Source: CAXQZU01 sp964228555 (GTDB lineage: Bacteria; Planctomycetota; PLA2; JAEUHO01). Taken from it: DNA of 64,000 nt. Below, piece by piece: positions 1 through 9,381 of the stretch. The position numbers and the translations under genes were made by a program. Below the pieces are notes generated by a model. That model did no database searches and was not told the origin of the DNA. It worked only from the letters and a program-made list of their open reading frames with translations. Numbering within the stretch: the first letter of the stretch is position 1; the number at the start of each line of letters is the position of its first letter. Location: positions 1-64,000 of the forward strand of contig CAXQZU010000045.1 in the NCBI GenBank assembly GCA_964228555.1. Direction: 5' to 3'.

Positions 1-11
1 CCCGACGCGGC

Positions 12-614
12 CTAGGCCCGGCCGCCGGGCGGGGGCGCACGGGGCTGGCGGAGGGCGCTGGCCAGCGCCCGGCCCTCCAGCAGCGGCACCAGCTCGCGTG
101 CGTCCATGCTCAGCGAGCGGGCATCGATGAGCAGCGGCACGCGCGCCGCCTGCCGGGCCAGCCACGAGGGCGCGGTCCCGCGCGCGCGCCGTGCCACGAA
201 CACCAGCTGGCCGGCCAGCGGCAGTCGGCAGCGCCGCACGGAGAGCACGTCGTTCCACGCCACGCGCTGGCGCGGCGGCCACAGCGCCAGCGAGTGCACG
301 CCCTCGCTGTCCAGCCGCAGGCGCACCGGCGGCCTCCACAGGCCCCACGCGGACTTCAGGGCCCAGCCGGCGCCGGTGATCGCGTACAGCAGCGGGAAGG
401 CCGAGGCCAGGGCCAGCCACCGGTGGCGCTCGGAGAGGCCCAGCGCGTTCTGGGCCATGAGCACGCCCGCCAGCGTGACCGCCACGCCGCAGGTGACCTC
501 CAGCAGCAGGCGCGTGCGCGTGGGCGCGAGGTCGAGGCGCGCCGTGGCCTGCCCGGCCGCGCCCGGCGAGGACACGGGCCCGGGCGGGTGGGGAGGCGCC
601 TGCGGTCGCAGCAT
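12..614 (-). CDS. Small two-TM membrane protein with PH-like C-terminal domain
   Basis: 200-residue protein starting MLRPQAPPHPPG. After a proline-rich N-terminus there are two hydrophobic segments (about residues 35-55 and 62-85), then a beta-rich tail with alternating hydrophobic residues (LRLDSEGVHSLALW followed by a basic, W-containing strand). The layout resembles bacterial PH-domain (bPH) membrane proteins, whose soluble domain faces the cytoplasm; that assignment is by pattern only. It lies 53 bases downstream of the AsmA-like gene on the same strand. A TAGCCT hexamer ends 7 bases before the ATG, so it may have its own leaderless promoter. No enzymatic function can be proposed. Confidence 0.7.
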   Translation of the reverse strand: MLRPQAPPHPPGPVSSPGAAGQATARLDLAPTRTRLLLEVTCGVAVTLAGVLMAQNALGLSERHRWLALASAFPLLYAITGAGWALKSAWGLWRPPVRLRLDSEGVHSLALWPPRQRVAWNDVLSVRRCRLPLAGQLVFVARRARGTAPSWLARQAARVPLLIDARSLSMDARELVPLLEGRALASALRQPRAPPPGGRA

Positions 615-621
615 GCATGGC

Positions 622-627
622 AGGCTA
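622..627 (-). promoter_or_regulatory. -10-like TAGCCT just upstream of the PH-like gene
   Basis: On the minus strand TAGCCT ends 7 bases before the ATG at 614. At that spacing transcription would begin at or next to the start codon. It is one of about thirteen such sites in this window. No -35 element is visible. Confidence 0.4.
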
Positions 628-667
628 GCCGTGTGCCGGGGCGCGGCGCACGGCTCGCGTGGAGCCC

Positions 668-3600
668 TCAGCGGGGGAGGATTTCGCGCAGGGCCTTCTT
701 CGGGTCCTTCAGCAGGTCCTCCAGCGAAGGGCCCAGCGCCTGCAGCAGGTCGCTGGCCTTGAGGTCGGGGCGCACCTGCGGCCGGGAGAGCGAGCCGCGG
801 ATGCGCAGCGGCAGCGCTCCCTGCGGCAGCACGCGACGGGCTTCCTCGCCCGCCTTGCCCTCCAGCACGAGCCGCGCTCGCAGGTCGGCCACGGCCTCGG
901 CCTGCACCTGCCCCTCCATCTCCAGCCGGTGGTCGGCACCCACGAGGCGGGCGGCCTCGATCACCAGGACCTGCCCGGCCACGCGGAAGCGGCTGGTCAC
1001 CTCGCGGTAGGTGACGGCCGTGGCCGTGCGGGCCAGCGCCTTGCTCACCTCGGGCGCGAGGCGCAGCAGCGCCTGCCCCACGTCGCCCAGCGCGCCCTTG
1101 CCGCCGGCCAGCGAGCCGAACAGCGTGCTCTGGCCCAGCGTGCCGCGCGCGAGCAGCACCTCGCCCCGGCCGCTGAGCGCCGCAGGCAGGGCCGACTCGT
1201 CCAGGCCCGGCGCCTCCAGCGATACGCGGGCGTCGAGCAGGCCCGAGAGGGCCGGCGTGGCGGCCTCCAGCGGCACCAGCGTGGGCAGCACCAGCGCGAG
1301 GCGCTTCACCAGCGGGTTGCGCATCACGAAGGTGCTGGTGTCCACGCCCTGCAGGCGGGCCTCCAGCGTCCACGGCAGGCGGCCGGCCGCGGGCGACACC
1401 TGCAGCGTGGCCTGCGCCTCGCCGCCGTTGAGGCGCGCCGAGAGGCGCAGCGACTGGGGTCCGTCCACGGCGGGACGGTCGGCCTGCAGCCGCACCTGCT
1501 GGGCCCGCGCGCCGCTGCTGGCCCACGTGCCGAGGTCGAGGCGCGCCTGCACCTGCAGTCGCTCGGCCAGCGGGCCGCTGCCGGCCTGCGCGCGAGCCTC
1601 CAGCGTGCCCGAGAGCGGGCCCTCGCCCTCGAGGTCGTGGACGCCGTCGCCGCCCAGCGTGCGCAGCCGCGGCGCCAGCAGCGCCGCGTCGCCGGCCAGC
1701 GAGCCGCGCAGGGCGAGCGAGCCTGCCTCGCCGCGCGAGCCCTGCAGGTCCAGCGACAGCGAGCGGCTGGAGAGGCGCAGTCGCTCGACGGACAGCGAGC
1801 CGTCGGGCGCGCCCAGCACCAGCGCGTGCTCCAGCTCGAGGCGCGGCTCCTCGATGCGCGGCGTGGCGGGCGAGGCCTGCCAGGCGAAGCCCTCCGCGAC
1901 GAGGCGTCCCTCCACGCGGCGCGCGTGCGCGGGTCCCTGCACGCGGCCCTGGAAGGCGAGCGTGCCCTCGAGCCGGCTGGCCGGGGGCAGCGCCAGCGCG
2001 CGGCTCCACGGGGCGAGGTCCGCACGCAGCTCCAGCGGGCCGTCCACCGCGAGGGTGCCGTCGGCTGCGCGCGACACGCGCAGGGGCTCGCTTGCGGTCA
2101 TGCGCAGCAACGAGCAGGACAGCTCGCGCAGCGCCAGCTCGGGGCTGCCGTCGGCGCGCTGCACGAGGTCCATGCGCGCGCTGAGCCGCGGCTCGTCCAG
2201 GCGCAGGTCCCCGGGCTGCGGGCCCGCGCGCAGCGCGAGGTCGCGCAGGTCCAGCCGCACGTCGGCCCGGGGCCGCTCGCCGGAGCGCGAGGCCTCCAGC
2301 GCCACCTCGAGCGACCCGGCCGAGGCCAGCGCCCCGCCGGCGTCGCGTCCCGCGAGCGTGCTGCCCCGCAGCGTGGCCTGCAGGCCCAGCTGGCCGGTGG
2401 CGTCGCGCCGGCCCGCCACCTCGCCCCGCAGGCGGCCAGTCAGGCCCTCGATGCCTGCCAGCTGCGAGGCCAGCGGCGCCAGCCGCGCGAGGTCGGCCTC
2501 CAGCGTGGCGCGCCCCTCCAGCGAGCGCAGCTCGCCCTGCTGCAGCCGCAAGCGCAGCGGGCCGTCGATGCCCACGGCCAGCCCCGCGCCCGCGGAGAGC
2601 GAGGCGCGCGACACGGTGAGCAGGCCGGACGGGTCGTGCTGGCAGGCGACCTCCAGCGCCATGGCCGGCTCGCGCCAGTCGAGGGGGCCTCGCGGCCCAT
2701 CGCGACCCGTGCCACGCAAGGCCACGCCCGAGAGGCGCAGCGCAGTGTCCAGCGAGCGACCCTGCGCGCCGTCCTCCAGCCGGCAGGTGCCCTCGACGGA
2801 ATCGATGGACAGGCGCGCGCCGCCCGGCGTGGGAGCGCTCAGGTCGCGCGCCGAGAGCGTGGCCTCCACGCGCGCGTCGCCGGAGCGCCCCTTGCCCTGC
2901 AGGTGCGCCTCCAGCGTGCCGCGCGGCGCGTCCGGTCCCGGCGGCGTGCCCAGCAAGGCGTAGAGGCGGCCGAGGTCCGTGCGCACCGACAGCGAGCCTT
3001 CCACCGTGGCCTGCAGGCCCTCGCCGCGCGCGATGCGCAGGCCCTCGCTGCCCTGCAGGCGCAAGGCCTCGCCCAGCGCCACGTCCAGCGCCGCGAAGGT
3101 GATGGCGCCCTGCGCCTCGTGCTCGAGGTCGAAGCGCAGGCGCACCGAGGGCTCGCTCACGAGGGCCGCGCCGCCGCCCTCGCCGAGCACCTCGAGGCTC
3201 TCCAGCGCGAGGTCGCCGGCCAGCCGGTCGCGCCCCGGGCCCTGCACCACGCGCAGCCCTCCCTGCAGGCGGCGCAGGGCGAGGCGCTGCCCGGAGGGCG
3301 AGCGGGCCGTGAGGCTCGCGCCGCGCAGCTCCAGCGTGGCCGTGAGCGATCCGTCGGCTCCCAGCTCGCCGCGGGCCTCCAGGCTCGTGGTGCCGGCGAG
3401 GTCGCGCAGCCCCGTCAAGCCCTCCACGAGCCCCGCCAGCCGCGCGAGGTCCAGTGCCGGCACGCTGGCCGAGAGCGGCGCACGGGCGCCCGGCTTGCGC
3501 GTGGCCGAGAGGCGGATGGGGGCATCGACGCCGCCCACGCCGGCCTGCTCGGCCAGCAGCGACAGCCCCGTGGAGAGCAGGCCGTCGGGGTGGACCTCCG

Positions 3601-4234
3601 CCTCGAGGTCGATGTCCCGCATGCGCTGCACCGCCGGGCCCACGCCGTGCGCCTCGACCACGCCGCCCTGCAGGCGCAGCGACAGGCGTGGCAGCGGCTC
3701 GGGGGCCGTGACCGCGTCGGCGCGGGGCGGGTTCTCCGCAGGCGCGGGCTCGCGCGGCGGATCCTGCTGGCCCGCCCTCCCGGCCCCGGCGCCGGGCTGG
3801 CGGCGCGCGCGCGCGGCCAGCAGGCGCGTGTTCCAGCCGCCGTCCGCGCCGCGCCGCAGCATCAGCAGGGGCCGCGTGACCCGCACCTCTGCCTCGACGC
3901 GCCCGCGCCACAGCGCGCGCAGGGCCACGTCCACCTCGATGCGCTCCACGCGCGCCAGCGGCCCGCCGTGCCCGGGCGGGCTCTCCACCACGAGGTCCTC
4001 CAGCACGAGGCCCCGGCTCCACCATGCCGAGAGCGAGCCGATGCGCACGGGCGTGCCTGCGGCCTGCGAGGCGGCCTCCTCCACGCGCGAGCGCACGGGG
4101 CCGCAGCCCACGGCCAGCGGGGCGAGCACCACCAGCAGCACGAGGCTGCCCAGCACGCCCAGCGTCCAGCGCAGCCAGCGACGGCGTCGCGGCGGGCTGG
4201 GGTGGGGGCGGTCGATGGGGGTGATCTCGCTCAT
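668..4234 (-). CDS. AsmA-like envelope protein
   Basis: 1188-residue protein with a basic cytoplasmic N-terminus, one membrane anchor (about residues 21-44) and a very long periplasmic region of repetitive beta-strand character (L-x-L-x-L patterns, repeated SLEARGELGADGSL-like units). The C-terminus has the AsmA/TamB-like arrangement: an LSGRGEVLLARGTLGQ segment, then a VTYREVTSRFRVAGQVLVI segment, then a final DLKASDLLQALG helix. AsmA-like proteins are large inner-membrane-anchored proteins thought to bridge the periplasm and affect outer-membrane lipid composition. The gene is divergent from an MFS transporter 121 bases away. A TAGGAT -10-like box lies at 4256-4261 on the minus strand, giving a short leader. 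Confidence 0.8.
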   Translation of the reverse strand: MSEITPIDRPHPSPPRRRRWLRWTLGVLGSLVLLVVLAPLAVGCGPVRSRVEEAASQAAGTPVRIGSLSAWWSRGLVLEDLVVESPPGHGGPLARVERIEVDVALRALWRGRVEAEVRVTRPLLMLRRGADGGWNTRLLAARARRQPGAGAGRAGQQDPPREPAPAENPPRADAVTAPEPLPRLSLRLQGGVVEAHGVGPAVQRMRDIDLEAEVHPDGLLSTGLSLLAEQAGVGGVDAPIRLSATRKPGARAPLSASVPALDLARLAGLVEGLTGLRDLAGTTSLEARGELGADGSLTATLELRGASLTARSPSGQRLALRRLQGGLRVVQGPGRDRLAGDLALESLEVLGEGGGAALVSEPSVRLRFDLEHEAQGAITFAALDVALGEALRLQGSEGLRIARGEGLQATVEGSLSVRTDLGRLYALLGTPPGPDAPRGTLEAHLQGKGRSGDARVEATLSARDLSAPTPGGARLSIDSVEGTCRLEDGAQGRSLDTALRLSGVALRGTGRDGPRGPLDWREPAMALEVACQHDPSGLLTVSRASLSAGAGLAVGIDGPLRLRLQQGELRSLEGRATLEADLARLAPLASQLAGIEGLTGRLRGEVAGRRDATGQLGLQATLRGSTLAGRDAGGALASAGSLEVALEASRSGERPRADVRLDLRDLALRAGPQPGDLRLDEPRLSARMDLVQRADGSPELALRELSCSLLRMTASEPLRVSRAADGTLAVDGPLELRADLAPWSRALALPPASRLEGTLAFQGRVQGPAHARRVEGRLVAEGFAWQASPATPRIEEPRLELEHALVLGAPDGSLSVERLRLSSRSLSLDLQGSRGEAGSLALRGSLAGDAALLAPRLRTLGGDGVHDLEGEGPLSGTLEARAQAGSGPLAERLQVQARLDLGTWASSGARAQQVRLQADRPAVDGPQSLRLSARLNGGEAQATLQVSPAAGRLPWTLEARLQGVDTSTFVMRNPLVKRLALVLPTLVPLEAATPALSGLLDARVSLEAPGLDESALPAALSGRGEVLLARGTLGQSTLFGSLAGGKGALGDVGQALLRLAPEVSKALARTATAVTYREVTSRFRVAGQVLVIEAARLVGADHRLEMEGQVQAEAVADLRARLVLEGKAGEEARRVLPQGALPLRIRGSLSRPQVRPDLKASDLLQALGPSLEDLLKDPKKALREILPR

Positions 4235-4355
4235 GGGCGCAGCCGTGCGGGCCCGATCCTACGCCCCGCGCACGGGGCGGGACCTGCCACCGCAGGCGAG
4301 GGCTGTGCCGCAGAGGTTGCCCTGTGCCGCTGCGGCCGGATGCTGGCGCGCTCCT

Positions 4356-5687
4356 GTGAGCACCGCCGCGTCCCGTCCCGCCGCCCGACTGCCGCGGGTG
4401 GCGCGCTACACGCTGCAGCGCCAGATGCCCGCCGAGGTGCTGCTGGGCGTGTTCGGCGGCGTGTTCGGCCTGGGCATGTTCGCCCTGCGCCGCAGCCTGG
4501 GCGCTCCCGAGTTCCTCGTGCCGCTGGTGCTGGCCCTGGGCCAGCTGCCGTGGGCGCTGGCCCCGTCGTGGCAGCCCCTGTTCCGGCGCATGGACCGTCG
4601 CCGAGCCTTCGTGGTGCTGGGCTGGATGAGCAAGGGGCCGCTGCTGCTGGTGGCCTTCGTGAGCGTGGTGGCCACCGGCAGCGCCGGGATGGGGCAGGGC
4701 AACTACGAGCTGTTCCTGGTGTTGCTGGTGCTGTTCTACGTGGGCGACTCGGCCTACATCCCGCACCGGGCGGCGCTGATCGGCGCCAACTACCCGCAGC
4801 AGGTGCGCGGCCGCATGTTCGGCCTGCTGGCGATGGCCGCGATGCTCGCGCAGATCGCGGCCAGCAAGGCCAGCGGCTGGGTCCTCGACCACGACCCGCG
4901 CGCGCTGCGCTGGCTGTTCCCGCTGGCGGCGGCGCTGGGCATCGCGGGCCACATCGTGCTCTCGCGCATCGCGTGGCGCGCGCCGCGCGCGGCGGTTGCC
5001 TCGGGCGCGCGCGGCTTCAAGGCGGCCGGGCGGGCGGTGGCGCGCACGTGGCACGACACGCGCGCGGTGCTGGCGGCCGACCCCGCGTTCCGGCGCTACG
5101 AGCTGGGCTTCATGCTCTACGGGCTGGGCCTGAACATGAGCATGAGCGTGCTGCTGCTGCACAGCGAGGGTGCGCTCAAGGTGTCGTACGCCGAGTGGAC
5201 CACGGCGCAGGGCGTGGCCAACCCGCTGGCCTACCTGCTGAGCGTGGCGCTGCTGGGCCGCCTCGTGGACCGCATGGGCGTGGTGCGGCTCACGATGGCC
5301 TCCTTCGCGCTGCTGAGCGTGTACTTCCTGCTGCTGCCCCTCGTGGACAGCCTCGGCGGGCTGGTGCTCACCTACATCGTGTTCGGCATCTCCATGGCCG
5401 GCGTGGTGCTGGGCTGGAACCTGGGCCCGCTGCACTTCGCGCCGCCGCAGCGTGCGCACCTCTACATGAGCGTGCACGTGGCCCTGGTGGCCTTCCGGGC
5501 CACGCTGGCCCCGCTGGCCGGCTTCCTCGTCTACCGCATGCTGGACGCGCCCAGCACCTTCCTGTGCTCGGCGGCGCTGGTGCTCTCGGGCGTGCTGGTG
5601 ATGCTGCGGCTGGACCGGCAGGTGGCGGCCGCGGAGCGGCTCTCCCGCCTGCCGGACCTGCCCCGCGAGCAGGCCGCCGGGGCCTAG
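4356..5687 (+). CDS. MFS transporter
   Basis: 443-residue polytopic membrane protein with about twelve hydrophobic segments, starting at GTG (VSTAASRPAARLPRVARY). An alternative is the ATG about 23 codons later, just before AEVLLGVFGGVF. The central loop (residues about 205-245) is rich in Arg and Ala as in other major facilitator proteins, and a DRMGV segment follows a predicted TM in the second half (LLGRLVDRMG), matching the MFS loop signature G-x-x-x-D-R. Substrate is unknown. It lies alone between the divergent AsmA-like gene and carA. No obvious promoter hexamer was found near the GTG, so the start is the least certain part. Confidence 0.8.
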   Translation: MSTAASRPAARLPRVARYTLQRQMPAEVLLGVFGGVFGLGMFALRRSLGAPEFLVPLVLALGQLPWALAPSWQPLFRRMDRRRAFVVLGWMSKGPLLLVAFVSVVATGSAGMGQGNYELFLVLLVLFYVGDSAYIPHRAALIGANYPQQVRGRMFGLLAMAAMLAQIAASKASGWVLDHDPRALRWLFPLAAALGIAGHIVLSRIAWRAPRAAVASGARGFKAAGRAVARTWHDTRAVLAADPAFRRYELGFMLYGLGLNMSMSVLLLHSEGALKVSYAEWTTAQGVANPLAYLLSVALLGRLVDRMGVVRLTMASFALLSVYFLLLPLVDSLGGLVLTYIVFGISMAGVVLGWNLGPLHFAPPQRAHLYMSVHVALVAFRATLAPLAGFLVYRMLDAPSTFLCSAALVLSGVLVMLRLDRQVAAAERLSRLPDLPREQAAGA

Positions 5688-5752
5688 GCCGGGCGCGCGA
5701 GGGCCCCCCCGCGGCCGCCGCGGCGCGCGGCCCGGCGGTCGGGGCGGGGCGG

Positions 5753-5758
5753 TACCCT
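5753..5758 (+). promoter_or_regulatory. -10-like TACCCT upstream of carA
   Basis: TACCCT ends 8 bases before the carA ATG, and no Shine-Dalgarno sequence lies between. This fits a leaderless or nearly leaderless carA transcript. No -35 match is seen in the very GC-rich upstream sequence. Confidence 0.45.
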
Positions 5759-5766
5759 CTCGCGCC

Positions 5767-6960
5767 ATGACGCACGACCGCCCTGCCTTGCTGGTCCTGG
5801 CCGACGGCACCGTGTTCCGGGGGCGCGCCTTCGGCGCCGCCGCCGAGCGCACGGGCGAGGTGGTGTTCAACACCTCCATGTCCGGCTACCAGGAGATCGC
5901 CACCGATCCCTCCTACGCCGGCCAGATCGTGTGCATGACCTACCCGCACATCGGAAACTACGGCGTGAACGAGGAGGACGGCGAGGCCGACCGGCCGTGG
6001 ATCGAGGGCATGGTGGTGCGCGAGCTCTCGCCGGTGTCGAGCAACTTCCGCTCGCGCCGCGACCTCGGCGCCTGGTACGCCGACCACGGCATCCCGGGCA
6101 TCACCGGCATCGACACGCGCCGGCTCACGCGGCTGCTGCGCGTCCAGGGGTGCATCAACGGCGTGCTGAGCACGGTGAGCACCGACGAGGCCGCGTTGCG
6201 CGCCAAGGCGGCCCGCACGCCCAGCATGTCCGGCCTCGACCTCGTGAAGGGCGTCACCTGCTCCGCGCCGTATGCATGGACCGAGGGCTGGCCCGACCGC
6301 TGGTTCGTGATGCCCAAGGGTGGGGCACCGGGGCTGTCCTACCGTGTCGTGGCCATCGACTGCGGCGTCAAGCGCAACATCCTGCGCTCGCTGGTGTCGC
6401 ACGGCCTCTCGCCCACCGTGGTGCCCGCCTCCACGCCTGCCGCCGAGATCCTGGCCATGAAGCCTGACGGCGTGTTCCTCAGCAACGGCCCCGGCGACCC
6501 CGCGGCGGTCACCTACGCGGTGGCCACCGTGCGCCAGCTGCTGGGCAAGGTGCCGGTGTTCGGCATCTGCCTCGGGCACCAGATCATGGCGCTGGCCGCG
6601 GGCGGCCGCACCTACAAGCTCAAGTTCGGCCACCGCGGCGCCAACCACCCCATCCTGGACCGCACCACCGGCAAGATCGAGATCACCAGCCAGAACCACG
6701 GCTTCGCGGTGGACGAGGCCAGCCTGGCGTCCACCGGCTTCTACGGCACGCACACCAACCTCAACGACTACACCAACGCGGGCATTGCCTCGCGCGACCT
6801 GCGGGCCTTCGCCGTGCAGTACCACCCCGAGGCGGCGCCCGGCCCGCACGACGCGCACCACCTGTTCCAGCGCTTCCGCGACCTGATCGCGGGCGTGCCG
6901 CTGGCCAAGGCCGCGCCGGCGCCCACGCCGCCGGCAGCGCCCGCGCCTGCCGGCGCCTAG
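5767..6960 (+). CDS. carA: Carbamoyl-phosphate synthase small subunit
   Basis: 397-residue glutamine amidotransferase subunit that hydrolyses glutamine and supplies ammonia to CarB for carbamoyl phosphate (arginine and pyrimidine synthesis). The N-terminal CPSase small domain (GEVVFNTSMSGYQE, GITGIDTRRLTRLLR) occupies residues 1-165. The class I GATase domain follows, with FLSNGPGDP, the nucleophile Cys268 in FGICLGHQI, and His353/Glu355 in QYHPEAAPGPHD. Length is normal apart from a Pro/Ala-rich C-terminal tail. carB is not in this window. The next gene (ROK kinase) follows after 22 bases on the same strand. Confidence 0.97.
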   Translation: MTHDRPALLVLADGTVFRGRAFGAAAERTGEVVFNTSMSGYQEIATDPSYAGQIVCMTYPHIGNYGVNEEDGEADRPWIEGMVVRELSPVSSNFRSRRDLGAWYADHGIPGITGIDTRRLTRLLRVQGCINGVLSTVSTDEAALRAKAARTPSMSGLDLVKGVTCSAPYAWTEGWPDRWFVMPKGGAPGLSYRVVAIDCGVKRNILRSLVSHGLSPTVVPASTPAAEILAMKPDGVFLSNGPGDPAAVTYAVATVRQLLGKVPVFGICLGHQIMALAAGGRTYKLKFGHRGANHPILDRTTGKIEITSQNHGFAVDEASLASTGFYGTHTNLNDYTNAGIASRDLRAFAVQYHPEAAPGPHDAHHLFQRFRDLIAGVPLAKAAPAPTPPAAPAPAGA

Positions 6961-6982
6961 GACGGCGCACGCGGCCCGGGGC

Positions 6983-7882
6983 ATGCGCATCGGCGTCGAC
7001 CTGGGCGGCACGAAGATCGAGGCGGTGGCCTTGGGCCGCGGTGGCCGCGAGCTGTGGCGGCGGCGCGTGCCCACGCCGCGCGGCGACTACGCGGGCACGC
7101 TGGACGCCATCGCCGCGCTGGTGCACGCGGCCGAGCAGGCCACGGGCGAGCGGGGCAGCGTGGGCGTGGGCATCCCCGGCATCCCGGCACCCGCCACGGG
7201 ACGCGTGAAGAACGCCAACAGCACCTGGCTGATCGGCCAGCCGCTGCCGGCCGACCTCGAGGCCCTGCTGGGCCGGCCGGTGCGCATCGCCAACGACGCC
7301 AACTGCTTCGCGCTCTCGGAGGCCGTGGACGGCGCCGGGCGCGGCGCGCGCGTGGTGTTCGGCGTGATCGTGGGGACGGGCACGGGCGGTGGCGTGGTGG
7401 TGGAGGGCCGTGCCCTGGAGGGCCCCAACGGCATCGCCGGCGAGTGGGGGCACAACCCGCTGCCCTGGCCGCAGCCGGCGGAGCAGCCCGGCCCGTCCTG
7501 CTACTGCGGACGCGCAGGCTGCATCGAGGGCTGGCTCTCGGGGCCTGCGCTGGCCCGCGACCCCCTGCAGGCCACGGGCCAGGCCCTGGAGGCTCCCGAG
7601 GTGGTGGCGCGCGCGGCCGCGGGCGACGCGTCCGCAGGGGCCACGCTGGCGCGGCACGCCGAGCGCATGGCGCGCGCGCTCGCCTCGGTCATCAACGTGC
7701 TGGACCCCGACGTGATCGTGCTGGGCGGCGGCCTCTCGCGGCTCGAGCACCTCTACCGGGAGGTGCCGCGCCAGTGGGGACGCTGGGTGTTCTCCGATCG
7801 CGTGGACACGCGCCTGTGCCCGCCCGTGCACGGCGATGCCGGGGGCGTGCGGGGCGCCGCCTGGCTGTGGCCCGAGGCCTAG
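6983..7882 (+). CDS. ROK-family sugar kinase
   Basis: 299-residue cytoplasmic sugar kinase of the ROK family. Residues 4-10 give the phosphate-1 motif GVDLGGTK; the catalytic Asp is in the RIANDANCFALSEA segment (about residue 106). GEWGHNPLPWP (about 153-163) is typical of fructokinase/Mak-like ROK proteins. The zinc-binding cluster C-Y-C-G-x-x-G-C-x-E follows at about 173-181. ATP-dependent phosphorylation of fructose, mannose or N-acetylglucosamine is expected, and the exact substrate cannot be read from sequence. It probably shares a transcript with carA (22-base gap), with no functional link apparent. Confidence 0.9.
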   Translation: MRIGVDLGGTKIEAVALGRGGRELWRRRVPTPRGDYAGTLDAIAALVHAAEQATGERGSVGVGIPGIPAPATGRVKNANSTWLIGQPLPADLEALLGRPVRIANDANCFALSEAVDGAGRGARVVFGVIVGTGTGGGVVVEGRALEGPNGIAGEWGHNPLPWPQPAEQPGPSCYCGRAGCIEGWLSGPALARDPLQATGQALEAPEVVARAAAGDASAGATLARHAERMARALASVINVLDPDVIVLGGGLSRLEHLYREVPRQWGRWVFSDRVDTRLCPPVHGDAGGVRGAAWLWPEA

Positions 7883-7967
7883 CCGCTCGCGCTGGGCCGC
7901 CGCCCGGCCTCGCGTGCATGGTGCCCCCTCGCTAGGATGCCCCTTTACCCGGAGCGACTCGCCGGCC

Positions 7968-9257
7968 ATGCCCGTCACCTGTGTCTTCGGCATGCAGTGG
8001 GGGGACGAGGGCAAGGGCCGGCTCGTGGACCTGCTGGCGGCCTCCAGCGACGTGGTGGTGCGCTACCAGGGTGGCGCCAACGCCGGCCACACGGTGGTGG
8101 TGGGCCGCGAGAAGTACGTGCTGCACCTGCTGCCCTCCGGCGTGATCCAGCCGCGCACGGTGAACGTGATCGGCAACGGCGTGGTCGTGGACCCGTGGAC
8201 GCTGCTGGCCGAGGTGGACGAGCTCGAGCGTCGCGGCATCCAGCTGGGCGGACGACTGTTCGTCAGCGACCGGGCCCACGTGGTGCTGCCCTACCACAAG
8301 CGCATCGACGCCGCGCTGGAGCGCCTGCGCGGCGCGGCCTCGCTGGGCACCACGAGCCGCGGCATCGGGCCCACCTACGGCGACAAGGCCATGCGCGAGG
8401 GCTTCCGCGTGGCCGACCTGCTGCGGCCCGAGTCCTTCGTGGAGCGCCTGCGCGCCACGGCCGCCGCGCGCAATGGCATCCTGGCGCGGGCCGGGCTGGA
8501 GGCGCTGGACCCCGAGCAGGTCGTGCGCGAGACGCTGGAGGTGTCGCAGCGCCTGGCTCCCTACGTGGCCGACACCACGGCCTTGCTGCTCGAGGCGCAT
8601 CGCGCCGGCAAGGACATCCTGTGCGAGGGCGCCCAGGGCTTCGCGCTGGACGTGGACCACGGCTCGTATCCCTACGTGACCAGCAGCAGCACGGGCCCGG
8701 CGGGCCTGGCGGCCGGCACCGGCTTGCCGCCGCGCGCCATCGACCGCGTGCTCGGGGTGGTCAAGGCCTACAGCACGCGCGTGGGCGCGGGCCCCTTCCC
8801 GTCGCGTGACACCGGCCCGGCGGGCCAGCACCTGGGCGAGCGGGGGCACGAGTTCGGGGCCACCACCGGGCGCAAGCGCGATTGCGGCTGGTTCGATGCC
8901 GTGGTGGCCCGGCGCGCGGCCTCGACGCAGGGCGTGGACAGCGTCGCGCTGATGAAGCTGGACGTGCTCAGCGGCCTGCCCGAGCTCAAGGTGTGCGAGG
9001 CCTACGAGCTGGGCGGCAAGCGCATCCTGGCCCCTCCGGCCCTGGCCGAGGACTGGGAGGCCTGCCGCCCGGTCTGCCGCAGCTACCCCGGCTGGGATCG
9101 TGACCTGTCGGGCGTGCGCCGCTTCCACGACCTGCCGCGCGAGGCGCAGGCCTACGTCCGCGCCCTGCAGGAGGTGCTGGGCGTGGCCATCGAGGTGATC
9201 TCGGTGGGCGCCGAGCGCGACCGCTTCATCCGCACGACGGGTGGCGTGCCCGCCTAG
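7968..9257 (+). CDS. purA: Adenylosuccinate synthetase
   Basis: 429-residue enzyme of AMP synthesis: IMP + aspartate + GTP gives adenylosuccinate. The start MPVTCVFGMQWGDEGKG was chosen because the GDEGKG nucleotide loop must lie within about 20 residues of the N-terminus. Other family motifs seen in order: GANAGHTVV, TTSRGIGPTYGDK, the dimer-interface region STRVGAGPFPS, and GRKRDCGWFD. A TAGGAT box at 7934-7939 and a purine-rich CGGAG about 13 bases before the ATG could serve expression. No purB or other purine gene is adjacent. Confidence 0.97.
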   Translation: MPVTCVFGMQWGDEGKGRLVDLLAASSDVVVRYQGGANAGHTVVVGREKYVLHLLPSGVIQPRTVNVIGNGVVVDPWTLLAEVDELERRGIQLGGRLFVSDRAHVVLPYHKRIDAALERLRGAASLGTTSRGIGPTYGDKAMREGFRVADLLRPESFVERLRATAAARNGILARAGLEALDPEQVVRETLEVSQRLAPYVADTTALLLEAHRAGKDILCEGAQGFALDVDHGSYPYVTSSSTGPAGLAAGTGLPPRAIDRVLGVVKAYSTRVGAGPFPSRDTGPAGQHLGERGHEFGATTGRKRDCGWFDAVVARRAASTQGVDSVALMKLDVLSGLPELKVCEAYELGGKRILAPPALAEDWEACRPVCRSYPGWDRDLSGVRRFHDLPREAQAYVRALQEVLGVAIEVISVGAERDRFIRTTGGVPA

Positions 9258-9381
9258 CGGCCCCGGGACCGGCCCGGGGCGGGTCCCTGCGCCGTCGCCC
9301 CGGCACCGTGGCCCCGCGACCCGCGGCCGCGGCGCGGCAGGTGGTACCGTGGCAGCCCCCCGGGCGGGAGCCAGCACGAGG

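Noticed and set aside
12..5879. A 1955-codon minus-strand open frame and a 1703-codon plus-strand frame (659-5770) across the first 6 kb
   Set aside because: Only their ends coincide with real genes. The rest is Arg/Ala/Gly/Pro-rich antisense of the AsmA-like and MFS genes, caused by the scarcity of stops at this G+C content.
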